A stretch of 64,000 nucleotides of DNA from Maribacter litoralis (GCF_003075045.1 NZ_QCZD01000003.1:372001-436000); one strand, 5' to 3'; positions 1-8,803 are shown, numbered from the stretch's first letter. Program-made: numbers and translations. The notes: generated by a model from the sequence alone, not told the origin.

Positions 1-202
1 TGTCATCTTTTACGATAAATCTATCCATAGGAGACCTACCTGTAAATTCACCTGTTTTGACCGCAAGTGTTCCATTGCTTGTTTCAACTCCCATATCCAT
101 TTCTAGAGTAGCTTTTTGAAGCTGTTCAGGGGTTTCTTGATAATGAAAACTGGCGTGTGTAATCCCGTAGCTTTCTAGGGATATGGTATTCGCATTTGTC
201 AT
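1..202 (-). CDS. pckA: Phosphoenolpyruvate carboxykinase (ATP), N-terminal part
   Basis: This is the 5' end of a gene running off the left edge; 67 codons are visible. The translation holds TGEFTGRSPMDRFIVKDD, the conserved N-terminal signature of ATP-dependent PEP carboxykinase (TGxFTGRSPxDxFIV). That enzyme decarboxylates and phosphorylates oxaloacetate to PEP in the cytoplasm, the first committed step of gluconeogenesis. The start is placed at the ATG at 202. An in-frame ATG at 214 would add four residues (MKSS) and cannot be excluded. No clear TAnnTTTG promoter was seen in the 250 bp upstream. The family call is firm; the rest of the gene is not visible. Confidence 0.9.
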   Translation of the reverse strand, partial: MTNANTISLESYGITHASFHYQETPEQLQKATLEMDMGVETSNGTLAVKTGEFTGRSPMDRFIVKDD

Positions 203-214
203 TGAGCTTTTCAT

Positions 215-467
215 GCTTTAGAAAATTTGTTCGTGTAAAACTAAAAAAAATAAAAGCTGAACTACTGATTTTCAGCGCTCAATTAGCAAATGCCCCTATA
301 GAAATACGAATTCAATTAAAGATAGACGAAAAAGGAAAATTATTCGCAGGTACTTTATTCTTTTTAATACACATTATAAAGCAATAACGCTCAATATTTG
401 CATTATTGTTATTTCCACCTTAAAATTTTAAGAAATAAATAAAAAAAACGTTTTTTTTTGTTTATTT
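215..467. other. Intergenic gap between pckA and glycerate kinase gene
   Basis: There are 253 bases without a credible gene. A 63-codon open frame on the plus strand at 196-387 overlaps the pckA start and resembles no protein I know. At about 434-467 an A-run/T-run palindrome (AAAACGTTTT core) follows the glycerate kinase stop codon on the minus strand and may act as a weak terminator. The pckA promoter must lie here, but I cannot point to it. Confidence 0.5.
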
Positions 468-1589
468 TTAGATGAAATATTCTGCAGTTTTAGCAGCTAA
501 AAGCATAGCAGCATTCTTCATATTATATTCAAGATCTTTGTCTTTATCTTGGATCTCAACCACATCAAAAACGCCTTTTTCCTTCAAAGCATCTTTTGGT
601 ATTTGCAGTGCACCACACATAGTAATAACCGGAATATTATAATTTTCACCTAGCATGATTACCCCTTGTAACAACTTACTGTTTAAATTCTGCTCGTCTA
701 TTTTACCTTCGCCAGTAATGATGTAATCGAATTTTTCTTGGTTCAATAATTCTTTTAGTCCAGAAAGCTCAGTACTAAAGTCCATAGCCCCTAAAAACTC
801 GGCTTCTAAAAATGCTTTTAATCCATAAGCAGCACCACCGGCAGCTCCGGTTCCAGGTAAATCATTATACTGTACCTTATATTTTTCAGAAACCACCCTG
901 TTCAAACGTATTAAACCTTTATTAAGCTCGGTTATGGTGTTTTCACTTGCTCCTTTATATTTTGCGTATACGAAAGCAGCACCATTTTTACCAAATAACG
1001 GATTTACAACATCATGCACCGTATACACATTCACTTCTTTTAATTTATCAGAGACCCTGGTTTCCGTTATTGACTGAATCAATTGCAAACTAGACCCTGT
1101 AGGCATCAACACCTCTCCCCTTTCATCTAAAAAGTCATATCCTAAGGCACTGGCAATACCAATACCGCCATCGTTGGCAGCACTAGCCCCAAGACCAACA
1201 TAAATATGCTTCACCCCTTTTTCAACCGCATCTTTTATCTGAAGTCCGGTTCCATAGGTACTGGTAACCATAGGGTCGCGCTCATCATATGATAGCAATT
1301 GCAAACCAGATGCATTTGCCAATTCTATGTATGCAGAATTACTTTGCTTATTGTACAAATAATATGATCGTATGGGTTTTCCTTTAGGATTCTCACTGAT
1401 TACATCCACAGAAATACAGGGCTTGTATTTCGAGATGGTATTTAAAAAGCCTTCGCCACCATCCGTAGCCTTAATATAATGCGTACTAAAGGGCACTCCC
1501 GATTTTTTCATACCGGAAACAAAAGCATCAGAAAAAGCCTCACTTGTTAACGAGCCCTCAAACTTATCTGGAATTAATAATAGTTTCAT
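468..1589 (-). CDS. glxK: Glycerate kinase (GlxK/GarK family)
   Basis: Cytoplasmic kinase that phosphorylates D-glycerate, feeding it into lower glycolysis. The 373 residues match the usual length of the family (about 380). Visible hallmarks are the N-terminal LLIPDKFEGSLT, ATDGGEG at about 41-47, the glycine-rich GLGASAANDGGIG at 132-144, and a later GEGKID segment. The ATG directly abuts the stop codon of the upstream transporter gene, so the two are almost certainly cotranscribed and translationally coupled. This suggests imported glycerate, or a precursor of it, is the substrate. Which product isomer (2- or 3-phosphoglycerate) is formed cannot be told from sequence. Confidence 0.9.
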   Translation of the reverse strand: MKLLLIPDKFEGSLTSEAFSDAFVSGMKKSGVPFSTHYIKATDGGEGFLNTISKYKPCISVDVISENPKGKPIRSYYLYNKQSNSAYIELANASGLQLLSYDERDPMVTSTYGTGLQIKDAVEKGVKHIYVGLGASAANDGGIGIASALGYDFLDERGEVLMPTGSSLQLIQSITETRVSDKLKEVNVYTVHDVVNPLFGKNGAAFVYAKYKGASENTITELNKGLIRLNRVVSEKYKVQYNDLPGTGAAGGAAYGLKAFLEAEFLGAMDFSTELSGLKELLNQEKFDYIITGEGKIDEQNLNSKLLQGVIMLGENYNIPVITMCGALQIPKDALKEKGVFDVVEIQDKDKDLEYNMKNAAMLLAAKTAEYFI

Positions 1590-3086
1590 TTATTCGAATT
1601 TCTGGGGGAAACTATTTATTGAAATATCCCATAATTCTGGGAGAATAAAATATACAAAAAAGGTCAGTATAAAAATAGAAATTATATTCATAAAAAAACC
1701 TTTTCCTACCATATCCGGTATTCTTAAATAACCTGATCCGAAAACCACTGCGTTTGGTGGTGTGGCCACCGGCAGCATAAAAGCACAAGAAGCAGCTACA
1801 GCCGCACCTACCATTAAAACGAACGGGTGTACATCTATCGTTAAGGCCATAGGTGCCAAAACCGGTAAAAGCATGGCCGTGGTAGCTAGATTAGAAGTTA
1901 TTTCGGTTAAAAAGTTAACCGCGGCAATCAATACTAAAATCAATATGAGTATAGGCAAACCAGACAATGATGTCATTTGCTCACCGATCCACACTGCAAG
2001 TCCGCTAGATTCAAAACCTTTGGCAAGAGCCATTCCCCCACCAAAAAGTAATATAATTCCCCAAGGCATTTTTACCGCTTCTTCCCAATTGATCAACTGC
2101 TCACCTTTTTTCTTTGAAGGAATCAAGAACAATATTATCGCAAAAAATATAGCAATGATAGTATCATCTAAGCCAGGTAATATCTTTTGCAATAAAAATG
2201 AACGGGTGATCCAACAGAATGCAGTAAGAGCGAAAACAAATGCGACAACTTTCTCTTCGTAGGTAATTTTACCAAGATTGGTTAACAAACGCTGTATTTC
2301 TTGCTTACCTCCGGGAAAGGATTTCTGTTTAAAGGTAAACGCGTACTTTGTCAAGTATTTCCAACAAATAAAAATGAGTATAATCGATATGGGCAACCCA
2401 AATGCAAACCATTGCATAAATGTAATCTCATAGCCATACGTATCTAACACCACTCCGGCCAGCACTAAATTTGGCGGAGTTCCAATTAAGGTTGCCACAC
2501 CACCAATTGATGCACTATAGGCTATTGCCAGCATAAGCGCCTTACCAAAGGTCTGGTTTTCGTCTTCAACAGTTTCTGGGTTATCCTGTAATTGTTTAAT
2601 GATCGCCAAGCCAATAGGTAACATCATTACCGAAGTTGCGGTATTGGATATCCACATAGACAAAAAAGCGGTGGCTACCATAAAACCCAGTATGATCTTT
2701 CTAACATCTGAACCAATTAATTGAATAATGTTCAAGGCTATTCTTCTATGTAAGTTCCATTTTTCTATAGCAATGGCGATAATAAAACCGCCCATATAAA
2801 GAAACACATATTTGTGCCCGAAAGAACCAGAGGTAGACGACAAATCTAACCCTCCAGACAGCGGAAACAATACTAGTGGCAACAATGCGGTTACAGCAAT
2901 AGGAATAGCTTCGGTTATCCACCAAATAGCTATCCAAATGGTAGAAGCCAAAACAGCATTTGCCTGTTCTGAAAGTCCGTCAGGATGAAAAAAGAAAAGT
3001 ATAAGAACAAAGGAAACGGGACCTAAGACTAGTCCCAATAATTTAGTTTTACTCATTTCAACGCCATTAATGGGTTGAAAATACAT
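1590..3086 (-). CDS. DASS/SLC13-family anion:Na+ symporter
   Basis: Polytopic inner-membrane transporter of 498 residues from the divalent anion:sodium symporter family (CitT/SdcS type). The two family repeats are clear: SNTAT at 147-151 with GTPPN at 202-206, and a second SNLATT...TPPNAVVFG in the C-terminal half. These form the sodium and carboxylate sites. Family members carry C4-dicarboxylates, citrate or sulfate. Here the gene abuts glycerate kinase with no gap, so glycerate or a related hydroxy acid is a plausible substrate, but that is inference from context. A start at the internal ATG at 3056 (MSKTKLLGLVLG) fits family N-termini as well as the ATG at 3086. Confidence 0.88.
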   Translation of the reverse strand: MYFQPINGVEMSKTKLLGLVLGPVSFVLILFFFHPDGLSEQANAVLASTIWIAIWWITEAIPIAVTALLPLVLFPLSGGLDLSSTSGSFGHKYVFLYMGGFIIAIAIEKWNLHRRIALNIIQLIGSDVRKIILGFMVATAFLSMWISNTATSVMMLPIGLAIIKQLQDNPETVEDENQTFGKALMLAIAYSASIGGVATLIGTPPNLVLAGVVLDTYGYEITFMQWFAFGLPISIILIFICWKYLTKYAFTFKQKSFPGGKQEIQRLLTNLGKITYEEKVVAFVFALTAFCWITRSFLLQKILPGLDDTIIAIFFAIILFLIPSKKKGEQLINWEEAVKMPWGIILLFGGGMALAKGFESSGLAVWIGEQMTSLSGLPILILILVLIAAVNFLTEITSNLATTAMLLPVLAPMALTIDVHPFVLMVGAAVAASCAFMLPVATPPNAVVFGSGYLRIPDMVGKGFFMNIISIFILTFFVYFILPELWDISINSFPQKFE

Positions 3087-3118
3087 TATTTAAGTACTAT
3101 AATGACGTATTTGTCTTT

Positions 3119-3511
3119 CTATTTTATCATTTTAGATTTCAATATTCCGTAACCTGTAAGCGCCCATGCCGTAATCAAAAACAACCCACCGATAGGAGTT
3201 ACTATTCCTATAACGGCAAAATCGAACTCGACTAAAGTATTTAATGATAGTAGGTAAATGGAAAATGAAAACAGTATGACCCCTATTACCGTGCATACAA
3301 AGGCGGTTTTTTTAGATTTCATGAATCCTTCAGGCAACAACCCTAGTACAACCAGAAAAAAGGCGTGGTACATTTGGTACCTCACCCCAGTCTCAAATGT
3401 TGCTACCGCCTGTGCATCGACCAACTTTTTCAACCCGTGAGCCCCAAATGCTCCAAACACTACCGCAAGCATCCCAAACAAGCATGCAGTGACTAAAATT
3501 GTTTTTTTCAT
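3119..3511 (-). CDS. DUF423 family small membrane protein (YgdD-like)
   Basis: Small 130-residue inner-membrane protein with about four predicted transmembrane segments. FGAFGAHGLKK at about 19-29 followed by TGVRYQMYHAFFLV is the signature of DUF423 (YgdD/YwdK). The biochemical role of the family is unknown. It ends 32 bp before the DASS gene on the same strand, so it may be the first gene of that operon, although the pairing is not known to be functional. The start is the ATG at 3511. Confidence 0.85.
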   Translation of the reverse strand: MKKTILVTACLFGMLAVVFGAFGAHGLKKLVDAQAVATFETGVRYQMYHAFFLVVLGLLPEGFMKSKKTAFVCTVIGVILFSFSIYLLSLNTLVEFDFAVIGIVTPIGGLFLITAWALTGYGILKSKMIK

Positions 3512-3592
3512 AACTTTATCTGTAACTTTTTTTATAAATGTAACAATTTGATACCTTAGTAAATCTTAACCAATCAAAAATACTGAAATCGT

Positions 3593-4966
3593 ATGATGCG
3601 AAAAATTCTTGTTATAGGCGCTGGTAAATCTACTTCTTACTTATTAGATTATCTACTGGGCAAAGCTGCATCAGAAAACCTGCAAATTACTATTGGCGAC
3701 ATCAACCCGACCACTATACCATCATCGATCTCGAACCATACACATTGTACGGTTATTGGTTTGGATATCTTTAAGGAAACAGATAGAAAGAATTCTATAG
3801 CTGAAGCGGACATAGTTATTTCTATGCTACCTGCCCGTTTTCATATCATGGTAGCAGAAGACTGCATAGCATTAAAAAAACATTTGGTTACAGCATCATA
3901 TGTAAGTGCTGATTTACTGGCGTTAGATTCAAAAGTAAAGGATGCAGGACTGGTATTTATGAACGAAATTGGTTTAGATCCGGGCGTTGACCATATGAGC
4001 GCCATGCAAGTAATTGACCGTATTCGTGACAAGGGCGGCAAAATTATTCTTTTCGAATCTTTCTGTGGCGGATTGGTTGCGCCTGAACACGACAATAACC
4101 TTTGGAACTATAAATTTACCTGGAACCCACGAAATGTGGTACTAGCAGGGCAAGGAGGAACCGCAAAATTTATACAAGAAGGCACCTATAAATATATACC
4201 TTACCACCGCTTATTTAGAAGAACCGAGTTTTTTGAAATTGAAGGCTATGGAAGGTTTGAAGGCTATGCCAATAGAGATTCTCTCAACTACCGAGAAGCC
4301 TATCAATTACAAGATGCCTTAACAATTTACAGGGGAACCATGCGTCGTGTAGGATTTTCAAAGGCATGGAATATGTTTATACAACTGGGAGTTACAGATG
4401 ATACCTATACTATAGAAAACTCAGAAAACATGAGCTATAGAGATTTCATCAACCTCTTTCTACCGTATTCCCCAACCGATTCTGTAGAACTTAAGCTTAG
4501 ACATTATTTAAAATTAGATCAAGATGATATTCGATGGGACAAATTAATAGAGCTCAACATATTTGACCAAACCCGAGTTATAGGCATACCAAATGCTACA
4601 CCTGCACAAGCACTACAGAAAATTCTTGAAGACAGCTGGACACTTAAGGCAGAAGAAAAAGATATGATCGTTATGTACCATAAGTTCGGTTATGAACTGA
4701 ACGGGGAAAAGAAACAAATAGATTCTAAACTGGTGGTAACCGGAGAGAACCAAACCTTTACCGCAATGGCAAAAACCGTAGGTTTACCGGTTGCCATGGC
4801 AGCATTAAAAATTTTAAACGGCGAAATAACTACACCAGGGGTTCAAATACCTATCTCAAAGGAGGTTTACGAACCTATTCTGAAAGAATTGGAATCTTAC
4901 GGCGTTAATTTTAAGGAATATGAAGTGCCCTATTTAGGTTACAACCCCAATTCTGTAGTTACCTAG
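3593..4966 (+). CDS. Saccharopine dehydrogenase family protein
   Basis: 457-residue cytoplasmic oxidoreductase with an N-terminal Rossmann NAD(P) site (ILVIGAGKSTSYLLDYL) and the long C-terminal saccharopine dehydrogenase domain (MNEIGLDPGVDHMSAM, ESFCGGLVAPE). The length and these segments resemble the glutamate-forming, Lys9-type saccharopine reductases. That suggests lysine or aminoadipate metabolism, but bacterial family members vary in function. Two ATG codons are adjacent (3593 and 3596). An Lrp-type regulator lies directly downstream on the same strand, consistent with amino-acid-responsive control. Confidence 0.82.
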   Translation: MMRKILVIGAGKSTSYLLDYLLGKAASENLQITIGDINPTTIPSSISNHTHCTVIGLDIFKETDRKNSIAEADIVISMLPARFHIMVAEDCIALKKHLVTASYVSADLLALDSKVKDAGLVFMNEIGLDPGVDHMSAMQVIDRIRDKGGKIILFESFCGGLVAPEHDNNLWNYKFTWNPRNVVLAGQGGTAKFIQEGTYKYIPYHRLFRRTEFFEIEGYGRFEGYANRDSLNYREAYQLQDALTIYRGTMRRVGFSKAWNMFIQLGVTDDTYTIENSENMSYRDFINLFLPYSPTDSVELKLRHYLKLDQDDIRWDKLIELNIFDQTRVIGIPNATPAQALQKILEDSWTLKAEEKDMIVMYHKFGYELNGEKKQIDSKLVVTGENQTFTAMAKTVGLPVAMAALKILNGEITTPGVQIPISKEVYEPILKELESYGVNFKEYEVPYLGYNPNSVVT

Positions 4967-5038
4967 GTTATTTTAACTAACATATTGAAAGCAAATAAGT
5001 ACTTTTATGTTTTAATCCCTCATTGAGGATTCTATTAC

Positions 5039-5087
5039 TTAAGGCTTGCCTTAAAATAATACATACCTCTAACCGCTAGGTTGAGGT
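5039..5087 (+). promoter_or_regulatory. Paired inverted repeats upstream of lrp-type gene
   Basis: Two inverted repeats sit in the 138-bp gap before the Lrp gene: TTAAGGC-TT-GCCTTAA (5039-5054, perfect 7-bp arms) and ACCTC(T)AACC-GCTA-GGTTGAGGT (5065-5087, one bulged base). The second ends 17 bp before the start codon. They could be operators for autoregulation, which is common for Lrp/AsnC proteins, or RNA hairpins in the leader. There is no T-tract, so a terminator for the upstream gene is less likely. Confidence 0.4.
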
Positions 5088-5104
5088 AATTAATTTAACA
5101 AAAC

Positions 5105-5575
5105 ATGAAAACATCTTCTTCTTTGGCTAAAATTGACGGAATCGATAAAAAAATCTTACGGTTTTTAATGGAAGATGCCCGTAAACCTGTGCTTGAAATT
5201 GCTAGAAGTATCGGTATTTCAGGTGCTGCCATACACCAACGTTTACGAAAGCTAGAAGCATCAGGATTATTATCGGGCTCTAAATTCATTGTCAATCCAA
5301 AATCATTAGGTTACACCACAATGGCCTATATAGGCATTTATTTAGATAAAGCAATGAGCAACCCAATGGCGGTTAAGCAATTAGAAAAAATACCCGAAGT
5401 ATTGGAATGCCACTATACTACTGGCAACTGGTCAATACTGATTAAAGTTCTTTGTCGTGACAACGAACATCTTATGCAGGTTTTGAACAAGGAAATTCAA
5501 GCAATAGAAGGCGTCTCAAGAACAGAAACCTTTATTTCTTTGGCACAACAAATTGATAGGCAAATCACAATTTAA
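5105..5575 (+). CDS. Lrp/AsnC family transcriptional regulator
   Basis: 156-residue DNA-binding regulator. The N-terminal AsnC-type winged helix-turn-helix is plain (LAKIDGIDKKILRFLMEDARKP ... SGAAIHQRLRKLEASGLL, residues about 6-60). It is followed by the ligand-binding RAM/ACT-like domain (CHYTTGNWSILIKVLCRDNEHL, to about 150). Such proteins sense amino acids and act as multimers. Neighbouring saccharopine dehydrogenase-like and alanine dehydrogenase genes make amino-acid metabolism a reasonable regulon. The inverted repeats just upstream suggest autoregulation. Confidence 0.93.
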   Translation: MKTSSSLAKIDGIDKKILRFLMEDARKPVLEIARSIGISGAAIHQRLRKLEASGLLSGSKFIVNPKSLGYTTMAYIGIYLDKAMSNPMAVKQLEKIPEVLECHYTTGNWSILIKVLCRDNEHLMQVLNKEIQAIEGVSRTETFISLAQQIDRQITI

Positions 5576-5578
5576 TAT

Positions 5579-5609
5579 TTTGATTTAATCTAAATAAGCT
5601 TTAGCTTTG
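5579..5609 (+). promoter_or_regulatory. Bacteroidota sigma-A promoter, near-leaderless
   Basis: TTTG (5579-5582), 19 bases, then TAGCTTTG (5602-5609) match the Bacteroidota consensus TTTG-N19-21-TAnnTTTG exactly. Transcription would start a few bases downstream, at about 5613-5616. The ATG of the next gene is at 5615, so the mRNA would have essentially no leader. Confidence 0.7.
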
Positions 5610-5614
5610 ATCCC

Positions 5615-5929
5615 ATGAAAGTGGTTTTTCAATCTAAATTTTATACCCTTTATCAATCGGATAAGGAGAAGTGTCATTATCTTGACATGAACCAAAAGAC
5701 CATTAAATTATCTTTTTGCCAGTTCTTGGCCCTGAGAAGCAAAGTGCGAAACATTTCAATTGAAGAACACTTTGATTCCGACCTCAACAAACACGGATTT
5801 GAAGTACTGATGCTTTGCAACAAAGAACATTTATTCGTATTAAATACCGTTGAGCTGTTAGACTTAAAATCTTTGGTCGAATATAGTTTTATATCGTTAG
5901 ATGTAGACCATATTGCAACTACTTCATAA
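5615..5929 (+). CDS. Small conserved-looking protein of unknown function
   Basis: 104-residue soluble protein with no signal peptide or membrane segment. I do not recognise the family with certainty; proteins of this size and style occur in flavobacteria. It has alternating hydrophobic and charged segments, four cysteines (two of them as CxxF and CN rather than CxxC) and no obvious catalytic motif. It lies between the Lrp regulator and ferritin. A perfect promoter immediately before it suggests independent expression, perhaps from a leaderless mRNA. Confidence 0.7.
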   Translation: MKVVFQSKFYTLYQSDKEKCHYLDMNQKTIKLSFCQFLALRSKVRNISIEEHFDSDLNKHGFEVLMLCNKEHLFVLNTVELLDLKSLVEYSFISLDVDHIATTS

Positions 5930-6037
5930 ACCCACCGTGTATCTTATTTATAATTGGTCTTAAATTAAATTCAAATTGAGGCGCAGATACTATATTTCAT
6001 TATATAGTCGTTACTTTTATACTAAATTTTAAGAGAA

Positions 6038-6544
6038 ATGAAAGATATCGCGAGATTAAACATGAGTATTAAGGTCACTTCTTTAGATGCCCTTAATGAC
6101 CAAATACAAATGGAAGGCAAAGCCTCTTCATCTTATTTAGCAATGGCATCATGGTGTGATCAGCATTCATATACGGGTAGTGCAGAATTTTTTTACCGTC
6201 AAGCAAATGAGGAACGTGAGCACATGATGAAAATTTTTAAATTCATCAACGATTGTGGTGGTAATGCTATTTCCCCAGAAATATCAAATATCAACCATGA
6301 CTTTTCTTCTTTAGAGGAAATTTTTGAAACTGCTTTAGAGCAAGAAATTGCAGTAACAAAATCGATCAATAAAATAATTTCCCAGGCTAAGAAAACAGAA
6401 GATTTTGCTGTCGAGAACTTCTTACAGTGGTTTGTTAAAGAACAACTTGAAGAAGAAAAAACCATGAGAGACATTCTAGACCTTTTTGACGTTATAGGCA
6501 GAGAAGGTATTGCACTCAAATTAATTGATGAGCGTATTAAATAG
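6038..6544 (+). CDS. ftnA: Ferritin (non-heme, FtnA-like)
   Basis: 168-residue iron-storage protein forming a 24-subunit shell that oxidises and stores Fe. It aligns along its length with bacterial FtnA. E26 (QMEGKASSSYLAMASWCDQH), EEREHM at about 58-63, the central E in EQEIAVTK and FLQWFVKEQLEEEK carry the expected ferroxidase ligands. The family start is probably the ATG at 6038; an internal Met at residue 9 is also possible. A strong bidirectional terminator follows directly. No Fur-type site was recognised. Confidence 0.93.
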   Translation: MKDIARLNMSIKVTSLDALNDQIQMEGKASSSYLAMASWCDQHSYTGSAEFFYRQANEEREHMMKIFKFINDCGGNAISPEISNINHDFSSLEEIFETALEQEIAVTKSINKIISQAKKTEDFAVENFLQWFVKEQLEEEKTMRDILDLFDVIGREGIALKLIDERIK

Positions 6545-6561
6545 ATAGCTTTATCGACAAT

Positions 6562-6598
6562 AAAAAAAGGGAGTCTACAATGTAGACTCCCTTTTTTA
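6562..6598. terminator. Bidirectional intrinsic terminator, ferritin / zinc peptidase
   Basis: GGGAGTCTAC-AAT-GTAGACTCCC flanked by A-run and T-run on both sides. It sits between two convergent genes and serves both strands. Confidence 0.93.
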
Positions 6599-6614
6599 TT
6601 GTTATACTTTAATC

Positions 6615-7310
6615 TTAGTCTCTGCCACCGAATACTTGAAGTCCCCAGTACACTAATGTTGCCAAAGAACCAATTGCAGCCACTAAATAGGTACGTGCAG
6701 CCCATTTCAATGCATCTTCAGAACCTTTGTACTCTTGCGGAGTAACTACGTTCTTGTTCTTTAACCATGCCAATGCTCTATTACTTGCATCATATTCAAC
6801 AGGCAAGGTCACAAAACTGAACAATGTTGCCAAACCCATCATTATAAGACCGGCAACAGCTACCCAATAGCCAAACCCTACGCCGGCAGCGGCTCCTAAC
6901 GCCAATCCACCGAATACGACCCACATAGACATGCTAGATGTTACACTAACAATCGGTACTAATTTAGATCGCATACCTAACCATTCGTATGCTTGAGCAT
7001 GCTGTACCGCATGACCAACCTCATGGGCTGCAACCGCAGCAGCAGCAGCGTTTCTTTGATTATAAACACCTTCGCTTAAGTTTACGGTTTTATTGGCAGG
7101 GTTATAGTGATCCGTAAGCATACCCGCAGTGGAAACTACTTTTACATCGCGTATACCATGATCCACCAACATCTTTTCTGCAATTTCAGCACCACTCATC
7201 CCATTTTGCAAATGGACTTTTGAATAATGCTTAAACTTCCTCTTTAATTTATTACTAACTAACCAGCTGACCAAAGCTATTGCTCCGATCAATATATAAT
7301 ATCCCATCAT
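6615..7310 (-). CDS. Zinc metallopeptidase, YugP family (membrane)
   Basis: 231-residue inner-membrane protein of the putative neutral zinc metallopeptidase family (PF04298, YugP type). The zinc-binding HEVGH is at 96-100, preceded by the Ala-rich helix typical of the family. There is an N-terminal membrane segment (about 4-20), central hydrophobic helices (about 115-165) and a final membrane helix near the C-terminus. The substrate is unknown; membrane protein quality control is a reasonable guess only. ATG codons at 7310 and 7307 are adjacent. Confidence 0.88.
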   Translation of the reverse strand: MMGYYILIGAIALVSWLVSNKLKRKFKHYSKVHLQNGMSGAEIAEKMLVDHGIRDVKVVSTAGMLTDHYNPANKTVNLSEGVYNQRNAAAAAVAAHEVGHAVQHAQAYEWLGMRSKLVPIVSVTSSMSMWVVFGGLALGAAAGVGFGYWVAVAGLIMMGLATLFSFVTLPVEYDASNRALAWLKNKNVVTPQEYKGSEDALKWAARTYLVAAIGSLATLVYWGLQVFGGRD

Positions 7311-7383
7311 AATTTTTCAAATTTTAAATCGATTAAATATACTAAAGATTCATTCTTTAATTAGAATCTAGATATTTAAAAGC

Positions 7384-7421
7384 AAAAACCCCGCCAAATT
7401 CCTTTCGGATATGACGGGGTA
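7384..7421 (-). terminator. Intrinsic terminator after ald
   Basis: On the minus strand ACCCCGUC pairs with GGCGGGGU (8 bp including one G-U) around a 17-base loop, followed by TTTTTGC. It lies 25 bp past the ald stop codon. Confidence 0.85.
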
Positions 7422-7445
7422 TATTTTACTGACAAATTGTACAGA

Positions 7446-8546
7446 TTAGGCTACGACCTCTTCCCAACCAAAAGCTTCAATTATTTCTTGATATACAACT
7501 TTTCCTTCTACAATATTCAATCCTTTATTTAAAGATGCATCTTTGGCACAGGCTGCCTCCCAACCTAAATTAGCCAATTTCAATGCATATGGTAAGGTTA
7601 CATTGGTCAATGCCATAGTTGAAGTGTACGGTACCGCACCTGGCATATTAGCTACGGAGTAGTGTACCACATCATCTATTATATAAATTGGGTCTTCATG
7701 CGTTGTAGGCTTGGTAGTTTCAACACATCCACCTTGATCAACAGCAACGTCTACGATGACGGTGCCTGGTCGCATTTCCTTTAACATATCCCTAGTTATT
7801 AAATTGGGAGCCTTCGCTCCTTTTAACAACACTCCACCAATAATTAAGTCGTGCGTTTTAATTAACCTTCTAATATTAAACTCGTTTGAAAACTCTGTAA
7901 CCACATGTGGTGGCATTACATCGTTTACATATCGTAAGCGTTTCATATTAATATCAAGTATAGTAACGTGAGCTCCTAAACCTGCTGCCATTTTAGCAGC
8001 TTGTATACCCACTACACCAGCACCTAACACCAAAACCTTACCGGGAGCAACACCGGGAACACCACCCAAGAGAACTCCACGACCTTTAACAGGTTTCTCT
8101 AAATACTTCGCTCCCTGTTGTATGGCCATTCTACCGGCAACCTCAGACATTGGCGTTAAAAGTGGCAATGTACCCTCTTCATCTTCAACAGTTTCATAGG
8201 CTATACAAATTGCTTTTTGCTTGATCATTGCCTTGGTCAATGCCTCACTAGATGCAAAATGGAAATATGTAAATAGAATTTGACCCTTTTGGATTAGATC
8301 ATATTCTTCTTCAATAGGCTCTTTAACCTTTACGATCATTTCACTCATGGCGTAAACCTGACCTATGGTATCTAAAATGATAGCACCTGCTTGTTGATAA
8401 TCTTGATTAAAGAATCCACTGCCTTCACCAGCATCTGATTGTACATATACTTTGTGGTTGTTCTTTACCAATTCGAAAACTCCGGCCGGTGTCATACCTA
8501 CCCTGCTTTCATTGTTTTTGATTTCTTTTGGAATACCAACGATCAT
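7446..8546 (-). CDS. ald: Alanine dehydrogenase
   Basis: Cytoplasmic NAD-dependent enzyme interconverting L-alanine and pyruvate plus ammonia. At 366 residues it is the standard size. The catalytic pair K75 (IVKVKEP) and H96 (FTYFHFASS) match the numbering of characterised Ald proteins, and the NAD-binding GxGxxG is in VLVLGAGVVGIQAAKMA. The N-terminal PKEIKNNESRVGMTPAGV is the family signature. It is monocistronic, with its own terminator. Confidence 0.96.
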   Translation of the reverse strand: MIVGIPKEIKNNESRVGMTPAGVFELVKNNHKVYVQSDAGEGSGFFNQDYQQAGAIILDTIGQVYAMSEMIVKVKEPIEEEYDLIQKGQILFTYFHFASSEALTKAMIKQKAICIAYETVEDEEGTLPLLTPMSEVAGRMAIQQGAKYLEKPVKGRGVLLGGVPGVAPGKVLVLGAGVVGIQAAKMAAGLGAHVTILDINMKRLRYVNDVMPPHVVTEFSNEFNIRRLIKTHDLIIGGVLLKGAKAPNLITRDMLKEMRPGTVIVDVAVDQGGCVETTKPTTHEDPIYIIDDVVHYSVANMPGAVPYTSTMALTNVTLPYALKLANLGWEAACAKDASLNKGLNIVEGKVVYQEIIEAFGWEEVVA

Positions 8547-8751
8547 GATGTTATCATTTTAAATTAAGGTGCAAAATTGAAACTAATTATACATATATCA
8601 AACAATAAATCGATAAAACATAGGGGTTACTTGATATAATTATCATTTTACAGCTAACACACCCCTATTTTTTAAGGGGTATATTTAATCTCATACCTAA
8701 TCATTCAATATAACACTAAAAACCAGAAACATCTTTGACGAATAATTAAAC

Positions 8752-8787
8752 AAAAAAAAGAGGCAATGAAAATTGCCTCTTTTTTTT
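8752..8787 (-). terminator. Intrinsic terminator after leuS
   Basis: AAAAAAGAGGCAAT and ATTGCCTCTTTTTTT form a long perfect stem with a 4-base loop, 17 bp past the leuS stop codon. It is symmetric and could also work on the plus strand, where no gene ends. Confidence 0.92.
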
Positions 8788-8803
8788 GTTCAAAACCGAA
8801 GAA

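Noticed and set aside
196..387. 63-codon frame between pckA and the glycerate kinase gene
   Set aside because: It overlaps the pckA start on the other strand, has a Lys-rich arbitrary composition and no visible homology.
1762..2262. 166-codon open frame on the plus strand opposite the DASS transporter
   Set aside because: It lies entirely antisense inside a clearly conserved gene; the sequence is low-complexity and shows no family features.
6199..6705. 168-codon minus-strand frame across the ferritin gene
   Set aside because: It is antisense to ferritin, runs through the bidirectional terminator and into the zinc peptidase gene.
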